From CAZBWS01 sp964495705 (GTDB lineage: Bacteria > Pseudomonadota > Gammaproteobacteria > HTCC5015): a DNA stretch of 38,073 bases. Of the stretch, positions 24,799 through 33,246 are shown in pieces. The first letter of the stretch is position 1. Each line of letters begins with the position of its first letter. The notes below the pieces were generated by a model, which saw only the letters and a program-made list of their open reading frames with translations, did not search any database and was not told the origin of the DNA. Position numbers and translations under genes: made by a program. The stretch lies in assembly GCA_964495705.1 (NCBI GenBank), contig CAZBWS010000013.1, positions 1 to 38,073 of the forward strand, given 5' to 3'.

Positions 24799-27189
24799 CT
24801 ACAGGTTGGCTAGTTTGGAGATTGGCTGATCCATGCCTACATAATAACCTTGAGCATAATCAACGCCTATATTGCGCAAGGCATTCAAGACTAATTCGTC
24901 TTCAACAAACTCCGCGACCGTCTTCTTACCCATGACTTGGGTGATTTCGTTAATGGAGCGCACCATAGCGTAATCGATAGGATCTTTAACAATATCTTTA
25001 ACAAACAGACCATCAATTTTAATATAATCCACCGGCAAATTTTTCAGGTATGCAAACGAAGATAAACCGCTGCCGAAGTCGTCGAGCGAGAACTTACAGC
25101 CGCGATTTTTAAGCGCACGAATAAAGGTTGATGCTTTAGTTAAATTTTCAATCGCTGCAGTTTCTGTGACTTCAAAACAAATTTTACTGGGGTCAACATT
25201 ACATTGATCAAATTCACGGAACACGAACTCAATAAAGTCATTGTCCATCAATGTCTGCCCCGACAAGTTGATTGAGCAGGCTTCTAAGCTTTTATGATGG
25301 GCTGGGTGCAAGGAGAGCCAGCGCAGGGTCATGCCCACTACTTTGCGATCCACTTTACCCATCAAATTATAGCGTTCAGCCGCAGGCAAAAAAGCAGCAG
25401 GGGATACAATTTCTCCCGTCGTCTCACGCATTCTAACTAGTATTTCATAGTGCTTACCCGTTTGGCGAGTGTCATCAATGGGCACAATCGACTGGAAATA
25501 CAGCTCGAAGCGCTCCTGCTCTAATGCAGATTCAATGCGTGACACCCATTGCATTTCACCAAAGCGGCGTGCTAATTCAGCATCGTTTTCACGGTAAATA
25601 TGTACGCGATTACGCCCTAGATCTTTCGCTGCATAGCATGCACTGTCTGCTTGGCTAAGTACTTCGTTACAGTCATGAGTTTGATCAGTCATAGCCACTA
25701 AACCAATACTAACGCCTATGCGGAAACTACTCACTCCCCAGAAAAACTGGAAGCTGGCCACGGCATCACAAATGTTTTGGGCTAAATTTTCTGCGTTTTC
25801 TAGGGAGCAATTATCAACCAAGACACCAAATTCATCGCCACCCAATCGAGCTAATGTATCGTGCTTTCGCACTTTGTGCTTCAGCATCGAAGACAGCTGG
25901 CGCAGTAACTCATCGCCAGCAACATGGCCACAGGTATCATTAATAATTTTAAATTGATCTAAATCCAGATACAGCAGAGCGTGATCTTGCTTCTCTTCTG
26001 GGTTCATTCGCTCAATGAGCATGCGCAAACGATTTTCAAATTCACGTCGATTTACCAAACCCGTCAAAGCATCATGGCTTGCTTGATGAGTCAGCTGATT
26101 GGATAACTGGCGCGCTTCGGAGATATCTTCTGCAACTACTAATATTTGGCGCTCACCCGTATCTGAGGTAGTAACACGGGCGGTTTCTCGCACCCAAATA
26201 GTGGTTCCGTCTTTGCGCACCAAGCAGATGTCGCGGCGATACAAGCGGCTATCATCTTCACAATCCACATCGATGCAATAGATAATAGAGTCGGCATCAC
26301 CTTTATTATAAACCATCGAAATAGAACGACTCACCAGTTCCGAGCTGTCGTAACCAAGCTGGCGTGCACCAAAGTCATTAACTGATATCAGCTCCCCTTC
26401 CATATTAACGGTAAAGTACATAGAAGGGTTGTCATCGTATAAGGCCTGAAATTTCTCCTTACTGGACTTAAGGGCGGACTCTGCCGCCTCACGCTTATGG
26501 ATATCATCCTGCATTTCCACGCGCATATCATTAATGGCACGCACCACATAACTCAGCTCGTCATCCTTGTTAATGGATGTGGTTTTTCTATCTAGCTCTA
26601 GAGCATCGTCTAGGCTGTCTAGGCCGAGATTACGCGCATAACTGGCCATTTTCGCCAAATGGCGAGTCACCATGGCACGGAATATGAATAGGATAAACAG
26701 CGACACCAACATGGTTTTAACAGTTTGAGTCAGAAGAATGACAAGTGCCTTATCCCATAGACGAGCATAGACATGGTTAAGGTTAGCAACCAGATAAAAA
26801 TGGCCCAGCAACTGTCCTGAAGCCCCCCCATGTATCAAGTCGAAAGTATGTTCAATGACGTTGCCGTTACCAGGCTCTTCTCCTACGATATAGTCTTGGT
26901 CATCGACTGCACTAAGCCGAATATATTCAATATCGGGAAGTTCAAGAATGCCGTTTAGCTGTAGATAGACTTGCTCTCTATCAACTAGCCATAAACTAGA
27001 GGCAATGGAATCAGAGTAACTGTCTTGGATTTGCTGAATACGCTTATCAATTTCAGAGACATCACCACTGTAATCCAAATACAGCTGCACAGCCGTCACC
27101 AACATGGCAAAGGTTGCGCTACACAGTAGAATATAGGACAGCAAACGCTTAGACAGCGAGTGCGCCAAAGTTCCGCCAGAATTACCCAT
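24799..27189 (-). CDS. Membrane PAS-GGDEF-EAL cyclic-di-GMP enzyme
   Basis: Protein of 796 aa. Two membrane helices (about 15-37 and 146-170) flank a periplasmic sensor domain. A HAMP-like linker (about 171-235), a PAS domain (about 245-360), GGDEF (about 365-535) and EAL (about 545-796) follow. The diguanylate cyclase motif G450-G-D-E-F454 is intact. R441-K-H-D444 lies exactly five residues before it, forming the RxxD product-inhibition site. In the phosphodiesterase domain the signature is E582-I-L-V-R, which satisfies ExLxR. INLSG, FEVTET, LDDFGSG and KTVAEFVED are also present. Both activities may be functional, so direction depends on the sensory input. The gene stands alone between spacers, consistent with a single-gene sensor unit. 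Confidence 0.93.
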   Translation of the reverse strand: MGNSGGTLAHSLSKRLLSYILLCSATFAMLVTAVQLYLDYSGDVSEIDKRIQQIQDSYSDSIASSLWLVDREQVYLQLNGILELPDIEYIRLSAVDDQDYIVGEEPGNGNVIEHTFDLIHGGASGQLLGHFYLVANLNHVYARLWDKALVILLTQTVKTMLVSLFILFIFRAMVTRHLAKMASYARNLGLDSLDDALELDRKTTSINKDDELSYVVRAINDMRVEMQDDIHKREAAESALKSSKEKFQALYDDNPSMYFTVNMEGELISVNDFGARQLGYDSSELVSRSISMVYNKGDADSIIYCIDVDCEDDSRLYRRDICLVRKDGTTIWVRETARVTTSDTGERQILVVAEDISEARQLSNQLTHQASHDALTGLVNRREFENRLRMLIERMNPEEKQDHALLYLDLDQFKIINDTCGHVAGDELLRQLSSMLKHKVRKHDTLARLGGDEFGVLVDNCSLENAENLAQNICDAVASFQFFWGVSSFRIGVSIGLVAMTDQTHDCNEVLSQADSACYAAKDLGRNRVHIYRENDAELARRFGEMQWVSRIESALEQERFELYFQSIVPIDDTRQTGKHYEILVRMRETTGEIVSPAAFLPAAERYNLMGKVDRKVVGMTLRWLSLHPAHHKSLEACSINLSGQTLMDNDFIEFVFREFDQCNVDPSKICFEVTETAAIENLTKASTFIRALKNRGCKFSLDDFGSGLSSFAYLKNLPVDYIKIDGLFVKDIVKDPIDYAMVRSINEITQVMGKKTVAEFVEDELVLNALRNIGVDYAQGYYVGMDQPISKLANL

Positions 27190-27361
27190 TACAGACCCAA
27201 CGACACCTGAATATCCGAAATTTCAGCGTAACAAAGCGGTTCCACTGTTATGTCTTTTCCCCTGAGCTTTATAAGCTGCATTTTTATTGTGGTGATTTAG
27301 CTGCATTATGAACCTGCTTTTAACCCAATAGCAAGTACTCTAAGCCCCATTATTCGCTATT

Positions 27362-28342
27362 TTATAGGACTTCTTTCGCCTGTAAATCAGCATGATAAGA
27401 AGAGCGCACCATCGGACCTGAAGCTACATGACTAAAACCCATCTGGTAACCTAATTCTTCCAAGTGTTTAAACTCATCAGGGTGTACAAAACGACTGACT
27501 GCAATATGGTGTTTGGACGGCTGTAGGTACTGCCCAATAGTCAACATATCCACATCGTGGTCACGTAAATCCTGCATCACCACTTCAATTTCTGATAGCT
27601 CTTCACCTAGGCCCACCATCAAACCTGACTTGGTGCGCACATTAGGGTGGCGCTGCTTGAAGGCCTTCAGTAAATCGAGGGAACCCTGATAGTTGGAGCG
27701 TGGCCGTGCCGTTTTATATAAGCGCGGCACTGTCTCCATATTGTGATTAAAGACATCTGGCACCGCCTCATCAAAATAAGGTAGTGCGATTTCCATACGC
27801 TTGCGAAAATCGGGCACCAAAACCTCAATTTGAGTCTTGGCATTTTCCTCTCGAGTATAGCGTATACATTCAGCAAAATGTTCTGCACCACCATCACGTA
27901 AATCATCGCGGTCAACAGATGTGATCACTACATATTTTAAATTAAGCTTGCCTATCGCCTTGGCGAGGTTTTTCGGCTCATCTTTATCAAGGGGGTTAGG
28001 GTTGCCGTGGGCGACATCACAAAAACTACAGCGACGGGTACAAATATCCCCCATAACCATAAAAGTGGCAGTACCATGAGAGAAACACTCGCCTAAATTA
28101 GGGCACTGAGCTTCTTCACACACGCTGTGCAGCTTATTTTCGCGCAGCAGCTTCTTAATGCGGATAACCTCAGGGGAGCTTTGAATTTTGGCCCGTATCC
28201 AAGAGGGTTTGCGTTGATACTCACCCGTACTCTCTTCTACCTTAATAGGTATATGCGCTATTTTTGCCTCCCCACGCTTATGCGTGTCTTGGCTAGAGCG
28301 CGAAAGCGCCGTGTAATTAGAGGAGGAAGGAGTCTTGCTCAT
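27362..28342 (-). CDS. lipA: Lipoyl synthase
   Basis: Radical SAM enzyme of 326 aa that inserts two sulfurs into protein-bound octanoyl groups to make lipoate. Both iron-sulfur clusters are readable: the auxiliary cluster C75, C80 and C86 (CEEAQCPNLGEC) and the radical SAM CxxxCxxC at C101, C105 and C108. The conserved RSSYHA near the C-terminus supplies the Ser ligand of the auxiliary cluster. It lies 7 bp after lipB in the same orientation and is the last gene of the dacA-dat-ybeD-lipB-lipA run. A TGCGGATA copy is present at 28159. Confidence 0.97.
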   Translation of the reverse strand: MSKTPSSSNYTALSRSSQDTHKRGEAKIAHIPIKVEESTGEYQRKPSWIRAKIQSSPEVIRIKKLLRENKLHSVCEEAQCPNLGECFSHGTATFMVMGDICTRRCSFCDVAHGNPNPLDKDEPKNLAKAIGKLNLKYVVITSVDRDDLRDGGAEHFAECIRYTREENAKTQIEVLVPDFRKRMEIALPYFDEAVPDVFNHNMETVPRLYKTARPRSNYQGSLDLLKAFKQRHPNVRTKSGLMVGLGEELSEIEVVMQDLRDHDVDMLTIGQYLQPSKHHIAVSRFVHPDEFKHLEELGYQMGFSHVASGPMVRSSYHADLQAKEVL

Positions 28343-28349
28343 AGTGCTT

Positions 28350-28994
28350 TTAAGTATTATTAATTAATTGATAGTCTAACTCAGTCGCCAGCTTTGACGC
28401 CAAGCTTTGCTGAATTTCATGCATATTTAAGGCGACAGACTGCCCTGTCAGCAAGTCAGATAATTGCGTGACCCGCATACCCGCATAGCCACAGGGATTA
28501 ATCCCACGATAAGGAGCCAAATCCATGTCCACATTAAAGCTAAGCCCATGGTAGGTGCAGCCCTTGCTGACTCGCAAGCCAATAGAACCAATTTTAGCCC
28601 CACCGACATAGACACCCGGTGCATCCCTATCACCAACCGCATTTATGCCAAAGTCTTTCAGCAGGACTATCATGGCATTCTCGATTCGACTAACCAGCTC
28701 CCGTACACCTAGCTTGTGCCGCTGTATATCGAGGAGAAAGTAAACGACCGCTTGGCCAGGGCCATGGTAAGTCACCTGGCCTCCCCTATTAACTTGCAAG
28801 ACAGGGATATTTCCCGCATTGAGAATATGCTCCGCCTTGCCCGCTAAACCTTGAGTATAAATAGGCGGGTGCTCGACCAGCCATAATTCATCAGTAGTTT
28901 GGGCATCGCGAGCTTCTGTGAAAGCCTGCATTTGCGCAAAGCAGTGCGGATAGTCTACTAGCCCCATTGCTTTAATATTTAGAACCGTAGACAT
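28350..28994 (-). CDS. lipB: Octanoyl-[ACP]:protein N-octanoyltransferase
   Basis: Enzyme of 214 aa that transfers octanoate from acyl carrier protein to lipoyl domains, the step before LipA. The LipB motifs are visible: NRGGQVTYHGPGQ at 69-81, the catalytic K134 in GGAKIGSIG, and C168 in INPCGYAG. The gene follows ybeD by 11 bp and precedes lipA by 7 bp. A TGCGGATA copy occurs near its 5' end (28945). Confidence 0.97.
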   Translation of the reverse strand: MSTVLNIKAMGLVDYPHCFAQMQAFTEARDAQTTDELWLVEHPPIYTQGLAGKAEHILNAGNIPVLQVNRGGQVTYHGPGQAVVYFLLDIQRHKLGVRELVSRIENAMIVLLKDFGINAVGDRDAPGVYVGGAKIGSIGLRVSKGCTYHGLSFNVDMDLAPYRGINPCGYAGMRVTQLSDLLTGQSVALNMHEIQQSLASKLATELDYQLINNT

Positions 28995-29005
28995 ATAAAT
29001 CGAAT

Positions 29006-29287
29006 TTAAAGTGTCATTGCCACTTCAGGCCGATCGGCCAGAGTTTCATAAACCTGGTCTAACTGCTCTCGGCTTTGCGCCATGATATAAACAGTGACGC
29101 TTATGTACTTACCACTTTTGCTGTGATTCTCGCTAATACTATACGGTTCATAAGCAGCCTTACACTGGTCCAATACTTCCAGCATCACTGCTCGTATACC
29201 AAATTCAGGCTTGCCCATCGCCTTTACGGGAAAGCGCGCTGGAAACTCCAGTGCACGTTCATCTTCAGGCATGTCTACATAACGCAT
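29006..29287 (-). CDS. ybeD: YbeD family protein (DUF493)
   Basis: Small cytosolic protein of 93 aa, the normal YbeD length, with an ACT-like fold. It shows FPARFPVKAMGKPE, the central SGKYISVTVYI strand, and the EQLDQVYETLADRPEVAMTL tail typical of the family. The role is not firmly established. Its place between dacA and lipB is conserved in gammaproteobacteria. Start and upstream stop share one base (TAATG), so it is coupled to the aminotransferase gene. Confidence 0.93.
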   Translation of the reverse strand: MRYVDMPEDERALEFPARFPVKAMGKPEFGIRAVMLEVLDQCKAAYEPYSISENHSKSGKYISVTVYIMAQSREQLDQVYETLADRPEVAMTL

Positions 29288-30150
29288 TAGCTAACTTCTC
29301 CGCGTTTTAACTGTTCGATGTAATCACAATAATAGGCGCGTACACGGCGCCACATAGAACCAGCGACACCTTGTCCAACGGGCTTATCGTTTAATTGAAC
29401 AATAGGTACGATGGCCTTGGTAGAGCTACTGAACCACAACTCATCCGCATTCGCCAATTCGACCTCAGCAATGTCGCGCTCTTGTACATCAACGCCATGG
29501 GCAAGGGCCACTTCTACGATTAGGTCGCGGGTAATACCCGGCAATAACTGGTTAGATTTTGGCGGTGTTACCAGAACCTCTCCCTGTACCATAAACAGGT
29601 TGCTGGCCGAACATTCAGTGGCATAACCATTGCGTAGCAACACACATTCATCATAGCCACGGCTAAGCGCTTCTTGCTTGAGCAGTACATTGCCCAGCAG
29701 GGCAACCGTCTTCAGGTGACACAACTGCCAGCGAATATCGTCCAAGGTCAGCGCGCTAGTGCCCTGCATATTTTCAGGCGCAGGAATAGCAGCAATCGGT
29801 GAACTCATTAGCAATACAGTGTGTTCCACTTGCTGTGGGAATGCATGGTCACGCTGACTCGGCGCACCCCGCGTCACTTGTAAATAAAGCGACTGTTCAG
29901 TACCTTCATTGCGTGCAATAACATCGTTTATCAGCTCGGACCAATGCATTTTACTATAAGGATTAGTGAGGGAAATGCCGTCTAAACTGTCTTGCAAGCG
30001 CTGCAAATGTTCTGCCAAGCGTAACGGTTTGCCACCATAAACAGGAATCACTTCATAGATGCCGTCACCAAACAAAAAGCCACGATCTAATACTGAAACC
30101 TTAGCTGCCGATTTAGGTAGGTACTCACCATTTAAATAAACTGTACTCAT
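29287..30150 (-). CDS. dat: D-amino acid aminotransferase (class IV, PLP)
   Basis: Class IV aminotransferase of 287 aa from ATG 30148-30150. Residues fit D-alanine aminotransferase: LDRGFLFGDGIYEVIPVYGGKP near the N-terminus, DIRWQLCHLKTVALLGNVLLKQ with the Schiff-base Lys, and YATECSASNLFMV with the Glu that contacts PLP. It interconverts D-amino acids such as D-Ala and D-Glu with 2-oxo acids. An in-frame TTG at 30160-30162 would add four residues but overlaps the dacA stop, so the ATG 4 bp past dacA is preferred. A position next to the D-Ala carboxypeptidase gene suggests use of released D-alanine. Confidence 0.88.
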   Translation of the reverse strand: MSTVYLNGEYLPKSAAKVSVLDRGFLFGDGIYEVIPVYGGKPLRLAEHLQRLQDSLDGISLTNPYSKMHWSELINDVIARNEGTEQSLYLQVTRGAPSQRDHAFPQQVEHTVLLMSSPIAAIPAPENMQGTSALTLDDIRWQLCHLKTVALLGNVLLKQEALSRGYDECVLLRNGYATECSASNLFMVQGEVLVTPPKSNQLLPGITRDLIVEVALAHGVDVQERDIAEVELANADELWFSSSTKAIVPIVQLNDKPVGQGVAGSMWRRVRAYYCDYIEQLKRGEVS

Positions 30151-30154
30151 CGCT

Positions 30155-31294
30155 TTACTCAATCAACAATAAAATGCTATCGAGAACTTGGGAGAAGAAC
30201 GAGCCTTCCTCTATCTGCTGTAGCGCAACTGCGGGTGTGCTGGCAATCACTTCACCATTTAATTTAACTTGGATTGAGCCCATTTGTGTAGACTTTTTCA
30301 CTGGAGCCTCTACCGGCACGGGAATCTCTTCTAGGCTAGGCTTTAGGTTTTTGTATTGGCCGCGGGGAATAGTCACAAACACATCAGTTGCGGGGCCTAA
30401 CCCTAGTTGTTCTTGCTCGCCTTTCCAAACACGCACTTCGCGTACAGCATCTCCTGCACTGTATAGTTTGTGAGTTTCATAGTACCGGAAACCGTAGTTC
30501 AATAAGGTCTGGCTATGTTTAGCTCGCGCACTATCACTAGAAGTCCCCATTACAATTGAAATCAAACGCATATCACCGCGCTTCGCCGATGCCGCCAGAC
30601 AATAGCCCGCAGCATCCGTATGCCCTGTTTTCAAGCCGTCGACAGATGCATCGCGCCACAACAAACGGTTGCGATTGGGCTGCTTAATGCCATTATATTT
30701 GAACTCTTTGATGCTATAGATCGAATAGTTTTCTGGAAATTCATTAATCAACGCGCGGGATAATATAGAAATATCCCTGGCCGTCGTATAGTGGTCGGCG
30801 TTTGGCCAGCCAGTGGAATTTACAAAATGGCTACCCTGCATGCCCAACCGCTCAGCAGCAGCATTCATTTGGTCGGCAAATGCCTCCTCCGACCCTGCTA
30901 CATGCTCAGCCAAGGCAACTGCCGCATCATTACCCGATTGGATGACCATCCCGTGTACAAGATCACTGACGCTAACCCACTTATTTACCTCGATAAACAT
31001 ACGCGAGCCTTTCATACGCCAGGCTTTTTCACTGATTTGTACCTGGTCTTGCATACTGATCAAGCCTTCAGCTAAAGCCTGATAAACAACATATGCGGTC
31101 ATTACCTTGGTAATACTTGCAGGCTCTATACGCTTATCCGCGTTGTGTTCTGCCAACACTTGATTGCTTCCGTGATCCAATAAGACCCACGAACTCGCCG
31201 CCAACTTAGGGGCCGCAGGCACAGGAATATTGGCGCCGTGAGCGCCCATAGAAAGAGTGAGTAAGAAACAAAAAAACAGCCCAATGCCTTGCAT
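30155..31294 (-). CDS. dacA: D-alanyl-D-alanine carboxypeptidase (PBP5/6 type)
   Basis: Protein of 379 aa with a signal peptide (about 1-20, ending in GAHGA). The penicillin-binding serine peptidase domain has S60-I-T-K63, S120-G-N122 and K222-T-G224. A C-terminal beta domain follows (from about 280). The final hydrophobic, amphipathic stretch (FFSQVLDSILLLIE) resembles the membrane-anchoring helix of PBP5. It trims the terminal D-Ala of peptidoglycan stem peptides in the periplasm. It heads the dacA-dat-ybeD-lipB-lipA run and lies 79 bp after rlpA. Confidence 0.95.
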   Translation of the reverse strand: MQGIGLFFCFLLTLSMGAHGANIPVPAAPKLAASSWVLLDHGSNQVLAEHNADKRIEPASITKVMTAYVVYQALAEGLISMQDQVQISEKAWRMKGSRMFIEVNKWVSVSDLVHGMVIQSGNDAAVALAEHVAGSEEAFADQMNAAAERLGMQGSHFVNSTGWPNADHYTTARDISILSRALINEFPENYSIYSIKEFKYNGIKQPNRNRLLWRDASVDGLKTGHTDAAGYCLAASAKRGDMRLISIVMGTSSDSARAKHSQTLLNYGFRYYETHKLYSAGDAVREVRVWKGEQEQLGLGPATDVFVTIPRGQYKNLKPSLEEIPVPVEAPVKKSTQMGSIQVKLNGEVIASTPAVALQQIEEGSFFSQVLDSILLLIE

Positions 31295-31373
31295 AAATAT
31301 TCCGTTAAAACTTTAAAAAAACTCCAAGACTATAAAAAAAATCATTAGAGCAAACTACTAAAAAACTGACTAA

Positions 31374-32138
31374 TTAATCAGTGATGACACGCTGGCCACG
31401 ATAACCCAAGTTGCGCATACGCTGGTTCACGTTTGCTGCTTGTTCAGGCGAGCTCAAGGGGCCAACCCTGACGCGATGAACTTTTTTGCCCGACACGGAC
31501 AGAGATTGAATCTTCACACTCTTAAAGCCGTCATCGCGTAAACGCGCGAGCATATTATCCGCATTCCCACGCTCACCAAAAGAGCCAGCTTGTACGTATA
31601 TGCGATTGCGGTAATCCTTAACATTCGCTGTATTCGCACGGCTATCCTGGGGGCTTCCTATAGCTTCGACCTTAACTCGAGCCGTACCCTTTGCAATCAC
31701 ACCTAACTTTTGTGCGGCCGCCTTAGATAAATCAATAATGCGCCCCTTATGAAAAGGACCTCGATCATTAACTCGCACAACTAACTCTTTACCGTTATCT
31801 AAATTTGTGACTTTCACCATCACTGGAATCGGCAGGGTTTTATGTGCCGCAGTCATGCCGTGCATGTCATAGGTTTCACCGCTTGATGTACGCTTGCCGT
31901 GAAAATTCGGGCCATACCATGAGGCGATGCCTTTACCGGAATACCCACAAGCCGTCGGTAATACGGAATACCATTTTCCCAGTACTTTATAAGAGCCAGG
32001 ATTGCCATAGCGGCTTTTCGGTCCATCAGTACAGGTAGCACCGCTATAATTATTGGTTGCAGGTTTAGTAATGGCCTTGCCGCCACCGCATGCGGATAAG
32101 CCGAGTACACTAATAATTACTAATAAGCGTAAATACAT
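31374..32138 (-). CDS. rlpA: RlpA-family rare lipoprotein A, septal-ring lytic transglycosylase-like
   Basis: Lipoprotein of 254 aa from ATG 32136-32138. The signal peptide ends in the lipobox LSAC, followed by GGG. A double-psi beta-barrel domain is seen from GKGIASWYGPNFHGKRTSSGE to VVRVNDRGPF and IIDLSKAAAQKLGV. A SPOR domain of about 75 residues ends the protein (YVQAGSFGERGNADNML to the C-terminus) and targets denuded peptidoglycan at division sites. A longer frame from 32174 would overlap mltB and place extra residues before the signal peptide. The chosen start lies 7 bp after the mltB stop, with AGAG before it. Confidence 0.93.
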   Translation of the reverse strand: MYLRLLVIISVLGLSACGGGKAITKPATNNYSGATCTDGPKSRYGNPGSYKVLGKWYSVLPTACGYSGKGIASWYGPNFHGKRTSSGETYDMHGMTAAHKTLPIPVMVKVTNLDNGKELVVRVNDRGPFHKGRIIDLSKAAAQKLGVIAKGTARVKVEAIGSPQDSRANTANVKDYRNRIYVQAGSFGERGNADNMLARLRDDGFKSVKIQSLSVSGKKVHRVRVGPLSSPEQAANVNQRMRNLGYRGQRVITD

Positions 32139-32145
32139 ATCAACT

Positions 32146-33171
32146 CTACTTAGTATGCTTTTTATCTTCAGCATTTACATATGCTGATTTAATTTGCTCT
32201 GCCAACTGGTGCGCGGCTAAGGCATACATACTACTGTGGTTATAACGCGTAATCACATAGAAATTATGGTGGCCAAATTTATATAAACCACCTTTTTCGT
32301 CGTCAAAATACATCAAACTCAATAACTCCTCTGGGTCAACTTTGCCATTTGCCTGGGCGCCTAAGCTGGTAAAGTGCTGAGCATTATAGTCTGGCTTTAA
32401 GCCTTTGCGGCCACGCCCAATAGCAATATCTGTCATATCACCCTTAACCTGCGCCTCAGTAACCACCTTGCCCTGGGGTTTCCAGCCATGCACTTTGAAG
32501 TAATTGGCGACACTGCCAATCACGTCTTCTACATTGTGGAACAAGTCGGCCTTTTCATCTGCATCAAAGTCGATGGCATAGGCGCGATAGCTACTAGAAA
32601 TAAATTGCGGCATACCCATGGCGCCCGCATAAGAACCTTTTACTTCTTTCGGGTTATAACCCTGTTCGCGACACAACAATAAAAATTCTTGTAGCTCTCT
32701 ACGGAAAAAAGCAGAGCGCTTTTCCCGGTCAAAAGCCAAGGTCACTAGGGAATCGAGAACCGTATTTTTACCCTTATACGTACCAAAGCGCGTTTCGACG
32801 CCAATGATGGCTACAATCATTTCTGCAGGTACGCCCATTTCCCTTTCTGCACGCGCGAGGGTCTCCTTATGGGTCTGCCAAAACTCAACACCCTTTTCAA
32901 CACGCCCTGGCTTCAGGAATATCTTGCGATACTTTGCCCAACTCAAGGCGCGCTCGGCAGGTTTGGAGTAAGCCTTAATAACCTGCCCTTGATGCTCTAC
33001 ATCACGAAATAAGGCCATTAACTCCGAACGGTTAAACTTTTCAGTTACCGCAAGATCGTTTATAAAGCCGCGCACATCCTTGCGGTCTGAATAGCGTGTG
33101 CCATTCAAGTCTTTCGCTAATGCAGATGCGCTAGCAGCGCTTAAAATCAACAGTACTAATAATGTCTTCAT
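32146..33171 (-). CDS. mltB: Membrane-bound lytic murein transglycosylase B
   Basis: Protein of 341 aa with a signal peptide (MKTLLVLLILSAASASALA). There is no clear lipobox, so it may be a soluble periplasmic form. The catalytic glutamate E126 lies in AIIGVETRFG. The family motifs GSYAGAMGMPQF and VIGSVANYFKVHGWKPQG follow in the expected order. It cleaves the MurNAc-GlcNAc bond with formation of 1,6-anhydroMurNAc, which connects functionally to the amgK-murU recycling genes in this window. GGAA precedes the ATG by a few bases. Confidence 0.95.
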   Translation of the reverse strand: MKTLLVLLILSAASASALAKDLNGTRYSDRKDVRGFINDLAVTEKFNRSELMALFRDVEHQGQVIKAYSKPAERALSWAKYRKIFLKPGRVEKGVEFWQTHKETLARAEREMGVPAEMIVAIIGVETRFGTYKGKNTVLDSLVTLAFDREKRSAFFRRELQEFLLLCREQGYNPKEVKGSYAGAMGMPQFISSSYRAYAIDFDADEKADLFHNVEDVIGSVANYFKVHGWKPQGKVVTEAQVKGDMTDIAIGRGRKGLKPDYNAQHFTSLGAQANGKVDPEELLSLMYFDDEKGGLYKFGHHNFYVITRYNHSSMYALAAHQLAEQIKSAYVNAEDKKHTK

Positions 33172-33246
33172 GTAGTTTCCAAGTAATACAAACCTAAGTT
33201 ATAAGTTAGCAAAGTAATGTGAAGTTGATATGTCTTTGTAATGAGC

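Noticed and set aside
30151..30162. TTG start of the D-amino acid aminotransferase
   Set aside because: It overlaps the dacA stop; the ATG at 30150 fits better.
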